Shown one piece after another: positions 61,454 to 64,000 of a stretch of DNA of 64,000 bases. How positions within the stretch are numbered: position 1 is the first letter of the stretch; every line of letters begins with the position of its first letter. The notes under the pieces were generated by a model that made no database searches, was not told the origin of the DNA, and saw only the letters and a program-made list of their open reading frames with translations. Both the position numbers and the translations under genes were made by a program. The DNA is from JBDSSS01 sp963764195 (GTDB lineage: Bacteria; Actinomycetota; Actinomycetes; Actinomycetales; Dermatophilaceae): positions 1 to 64,000 of the forward strand of contig CAVXRG010000008.1 in the NCBI GenBank assembly GCA_963764195.1, read 5' to 3'.

Positions 61454-62449
61454 ATGAGCCGCGCAGACCCACCCGTCGACGAGACGGGCACCGGGTCGGT
61501 TGCCGGTGCCGCCCCCGACGCCGCGGCCGACGACGCGCTCCTCGGCCCCACGCAGATCCGCGCGCTCGCCGAGCGTCTCGAGATCCGACCGACCAAGCAG
61601 TGGGGGCAGAACTTCGTCGTCGACCCCAACACGGTCCGCAAGATCGTCCGGCTCGCCGGGGTCGGCGCGTCCGACCGGGTCGTCGAGGTCGGCCCCGGAC
61701 TGGGGTCGCTCACCCTCGCCCTGCTCCCGGTCGTCGCCCACGTCACGGCCGTCGAGGTCGACCCGCGCCTCGCCGGCGCCCTCGAGGAGACGGTCCGTGC
61801 GCTCCAGCCGGGCAACGCCGACAAGCTGCGCCTGATGACCGCCGACGCCCTCACGGTCACCAAGCTCAAGGGCGCGCCGCCGACGGCGCTCGTCGCGAAC
61901 CTGCCCTACAACATCTCCGTCCCCGTCGTGCTCAGCTTCCTCGAGCACTTCCCGTCGCTCGAGCGGGTGCTCGTCATGGTCCAGCTCGAGGTGGCCGAGC
62001 GGTTGGCGGCCCGCCCCGGGAGCAAGATCTACGGCGTACCCTCCCTCAAGGCCGCCTGGTATGCGGATGTCGAGCTGGCCGGCAAGGTCGGACGCAACGT
62101 CTTCTGGCCCGCCCCCAACGTCGACTCCGGTCTCGTCTCCCTCGTCCGGCGACCGGCGCCCGAGACGACCGCGGAGCGGGCCGAGGTGTTCCGCTGCATC
62201 GACGCGGCGTTCCTCCAGCGACGCAAGGCGCTGCGGGGCGCGCTCGCCGGCTGGGCCGGGTCACCGGCCGCCGCCGAGACCGCGCTGCGATCCGCCGGCA
62301 TCGACCCGATGACCCGCGGCGAGCAGCTCGACATCCGTGACTTCGCCAGGATCGCCGAGGCCCGGCCCGAGCAGCCGGCCGGTCCCGCGACGGGCGAGGG
62401 GCGAGACGACGAGGGACGTGGCGGGAAATCGCGTGGCCGGAAAACATAG
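61454..62449 (+). CDS. rsmA: 16S rRNA (adenine(1518/1519)-N6)-dimethyltransferase
   Basis: A 331-residue KsgA/RsmA. WGQNFVVDPNTVRKIVRLAG is the N-terminal hallmark, VVEVGPGLGSLTLALLP binds SAM, ANLPYNISVPVV is the catalytic NLPY loop and FWPAPNVDSGLVSL the rRNA-binding part. It dimethylates two adjacent adenines near the 3' end of 16S rRNA. The first 33 and last 30 residues are low-complexity extensions. Its TAG stop doubles as the start of the ispE -10 hexamer. Confidence 0.95.
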   Translation: MSRADPPVDETGTGSVAGAAPDAAADDALLGPTQIRALAERLEIRPTKQWGQNFVVDPNTVRKIVRLAGVGASDRVVEVGPGLGSLTLALLPVVAHVTAVEVDPRLAGALEETVRALQPGNADKLRLMTADALTVTKLKGAPPTALVANLPYNISVPVVLSFLEHFPSLERVLVMVQLEVAERLAARPGSKIYGVPSLKAAWYADVELAGKVGRNVFWPAPNVDSGLVSLVRRPAPETTAERAEVFRCIDAAFLQRRKALRGALAGWAGSPAAAETALRSAGIDPMTRGEQLDIRDFARIAEARPEQPAGPATGEGRDDEGRGGKSRGRKT

Positions 62450-62452
62450 GGT
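62447..62452 (+). promoter_or_regulatory. TAGGGT -10 hexamer, leaderless ispE start
   Basis: Six bases before ATG 62459; its first three bases are the rsmA stop codon. Confidence 0.55.
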
Positions 62453-62458
62453 GGCGGG

Positions 62459-63403
62459 ATGACTGTCGCTCCGACCCTGCCCGGGACGGTCACCGTGCGT
62501 GCCCCGGCGAAGGTCAACCTCGAGCTCCGGGTGGGTGCGCGTCGGCCCGACGGCTACCACGACCTCTCGACCGTCTTCCAGGCCGTGTCCCTCCACGACG
62601 AGGTCTCCGTGGCGAGGTGGGACGACTGGGACGTCGTGCCCGCCGGCACCTACGCCTCGCTCATCCCGACCGACTGCGACAACCTCGCCGTCCGCGCGGC
62701 CCGGCTCGTGGCCGAGCGTGCCGGCATCGAGGAGTCCCTCTCGATCCGGATCGACAAGGACATCCCCGTCGCCGGTGGGATGGCCGGCGGGTCGGCCGAC
62801 GCCGCCGCGGCTCTCGTCGCCGCCGACCACCTCTGGGGGCTGGGCCTCGACCGCGAGGAGCTGGCCGAGCTGGCGGCCCGACTCGGCAGCGACGTGCCCT
62901 TCGCCCTCGTCGGCGGCAACTCGATGGCCTCGGGCCGCGGCGAGCAGCTCGCCCCCGTGCTGGCGCGTGGGACCTTCAACTGGGTCTTCGCGATCAGCGA
63001 CACCGGCCTGTCGACGCCGTCCGTCTATGCCGAGTGCGACCGGCTCCGCGAGCAGGACGGCGCCTCCGCCGTCGCCGACCCCCAGATCAGCGACGAGCTG
63101 ATGGCCGCGCTGCGGCAGGGGGACGCGACCGCGCTCGGCCGGGCCCTGCACAACGACCTCGAGCCGGCGGCCTTCTCGCTGCGACCCGAGCTGCGTGACC
63201 TGCGCGACGCCGGCCTCGAGTTCGGTGCCCTCGGCGGCATCGTCTCCGGCTCGGGCCCCACCGTCGCCTTCCTCACCGAGAGCCACGAGGCCGCCCTCGA
63301 CCTGTCGGTCTCGCTCGCGGCCTCCGACCTCTGCCGTGACCTGCGCCGGGCCCGGGGCCCGGTCCACGGTGCCCAGATCGTCACCGGGCCCCGCCCCGAG
63401 TGA
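62459..63403 (+). CDS. ispE: 4-diphosphocytidyl-2-C-methyl-D-erythritol kinase
   Basis: A 314-residue GHMP kinase of the MEP isoprenoid pathway. VRAPAKVNLELRVGARRPDGYH is the start motif, PVAGGMAGGSADAAAAL the ATP loop, and GGIVSGSGPTVAFL the third GHMP motif. The rsmA-ispE-ABC-F order is common in actinobacteria. Confidence 0.95.
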   Translation: MTVAPTLPGTVTVRAPAKVNLELRVGARRPDGYHDLSTVFQAVSLHDEVSVARWDDWDVVPAGTYASLIPTDCDNLAVRAARLVAERAGIEESLSIRIDKDIPVAGGMAGGSADAAAALVAADHLWGLGLDREELAELAARLGSDVPFALVGGNSMASGRGEQLAPVLARGTFNWVFAISDTGLSTPSVYAECDRLREQDGASAVADPQISDELMAALRQGDATALGRALHNDLEPAAFSLRPELRDLRDAGLEFGALGGIVSGSGPTVAFLTESHEAALDLSVSLAASDLCRDLRRARGPVHGAQIVTGPRPE

Positions 63404-63461
63404 CCGACCCGAACCGACCTCCGCCTGCAGCACCGAACCGAAAGCGTCCCTGACACCACGC

Positions 63462-64000
63462 ATGGCCAACCTCATCTCCCTCGAGCGGGTCTCGCTCGTC
63501 TTCGGCACGTCGCACGTCCTCGACGAGGTCTCCGTCGGGGTCCTCACCGGTGACCGCATCGGCGTCGTCGGCCTCAACGGCGGCGGCAAGTCCACCCTCC
63601 TGCGCGTCATCGGCGGTCTGCAGGAGCCGGACTCCGGCCGGATCTCCAAGCAGGGCGGCGCCGACGGCATCCGCGTCGGCATGCTCGCCCAGGACGACGC
63701 CCTCGACCCGGACTGGACCGTCCACGAGGCCGTCCTCGGGGACCTGCCGGAGCACGTCTGGGCCGGCGACCCCCGGATCCGCGACGTGCTGACGGGCCTG
63801 CTCGGCGGGATCGGCGCCGAGGCGATGGGTGGCCTCGACAGCCTCGTCGGCCCCAAGTCGGGTGGGGAGCGTCGTCGGCTGGCCCTGGCCCGCCTGCTCG
63901 TCGCCGACCCCGAGGTGCTCCTGCTCGACGAGCCGACCAACCACCTCGACGTCGAAGGTGTCGCCTGGCTCGCCGACCACCTCGCCACGCAGCGCCCGCG
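63462..64000 (+). CDS. ABC-F ATPase, N-terminal part (runs off the window)
   Basis: The first 179 residues of an ABC-F protein, without membrane segments. GLNGGGKSTLL is the Walker A, SGGERRRLALARLLV the signature, and LLLDEPTNHLD the Walker B with the family's NHLD. ABC-F proteins act on ribosomes, in translation or antibiotic protection. The second ATPase domain lies beyond the window, so the subgroup cannot be assigned. Confidence 0.9.
   Translation, partial: MANLISLERVSLVFGTSHVLDEVSVGVLTGDRIGVVGLNGGGKSTLLRVIGGLQEPDSGRISKQGGADGIRVGMLAQDDALDPDWTVHEAVLGDLPEHVWAGDPRIRDVLTGLLGGIGAEAMGGLDSLVGPKSGGERRRLALARLLVADPEVLLLDEPTNHLDVEGVAWLADHLATQRP

Overview
The window reads as a piece of a high-GC Actinomycetota chromosome. 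Evidence: very GC-rich third codon positions, many GTG starts, the actinobacterial metG-tatD-rpfB-rsmA-ispE-ABC-F gene order, a SepX/GlpR-type divisome gene next to a MoeA-like gene, a protein O-mannosyltransferase gene and a resuscitation-promoting factor. A member of the Micrococcales (Intrasporangiaceae-like) is my guess, made from general look and not from any search.

Region 1 (1 to about 6500) is an accessory island. It lies against the 3' end of a tRNA-Arg(CCT) gene, has a visibly different base and codon texture, and carries a decayed tyrosine-recombinase fragment. Its core is a four-gene type II CBASS antiphage operon: CD-NTase, Cap2 (E2-E1 fusion), Cap3 (JAB/JAMM protease) and a TIR-SAVED effector. 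The three gene junctions all overlap by ATGA. Infection would switch on a cyclic oligonucleotide that binds SAVED and activates the TIR NADase; Cap2 and Cap3 would prime and reset the synthase.

Region 2 (6.5-26.5 kb) is core-like: a Tat-exported sulfite-oxidase-type molybdoenzyme, a 1359-residue DUF4011/SF1 helicase/Vsr-like nuclease protein, mscL, a SAF-domain protein, mtnP, an FmdB-type zinc ribbon, a K+/H+ antiporter, a penicillin-acylase-family Ntn hydrolase, a 5-FTHF cyclo-ligase, then a cluster with an in-frame UDP-glucose pyrophosphorylase-MoeA fusion, moaC, moaB, a GNAT acetyltransferase and a SepX/GlpR-like membrane protein.

Region 3 (26.5-34.3 kb) holds AI-2E and GH32 genes, an NmrA-like SDR, ackA-pta, and two loci of a palindromic repeat family (period 167 bp at the first).

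Region 4 (34.3-42.6 kb) is an eight-gene cluster encoding only the membrane arm of a complex-I-like machine (A, B-like, H, J, K, L, M, N). The NuoB-like protein has lost the cluster cysteines, and no C, D, E, F, G or I gene is present. This is the least explained multi-gene system in the window.

Region 5 (42.6-52.8 kb) is mixed: NUDIX, RibD-type reductase, a VapBC-type toxin-antitoxin pair with a clear operator, tRNA-Ala(CGC), PMT, CPBP protease, dienelactone hydrolase family protein, a frameshifted M6 metalloprotease, two DinB-fold proteins and a WYL regulator. Region 6 (52.8-64 kb) is housekeeping: ppc, rsmI, osmC, metG, tatD, rpfB, rsmA, ispE and the start of an ABC-F gene.

Two sequence-wide signals cut across genes. 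The octamer GTATGCCG occurs far more often than base composition predicts outside the island, and forces rare codons. Many genes also carry a TANNNT hexamer 6-7 nt before the start codon, as expected of leaderless mRNAs. Two genes (nuoL, the M6 protease) have single frameshifts that are either real or sequencing errors.
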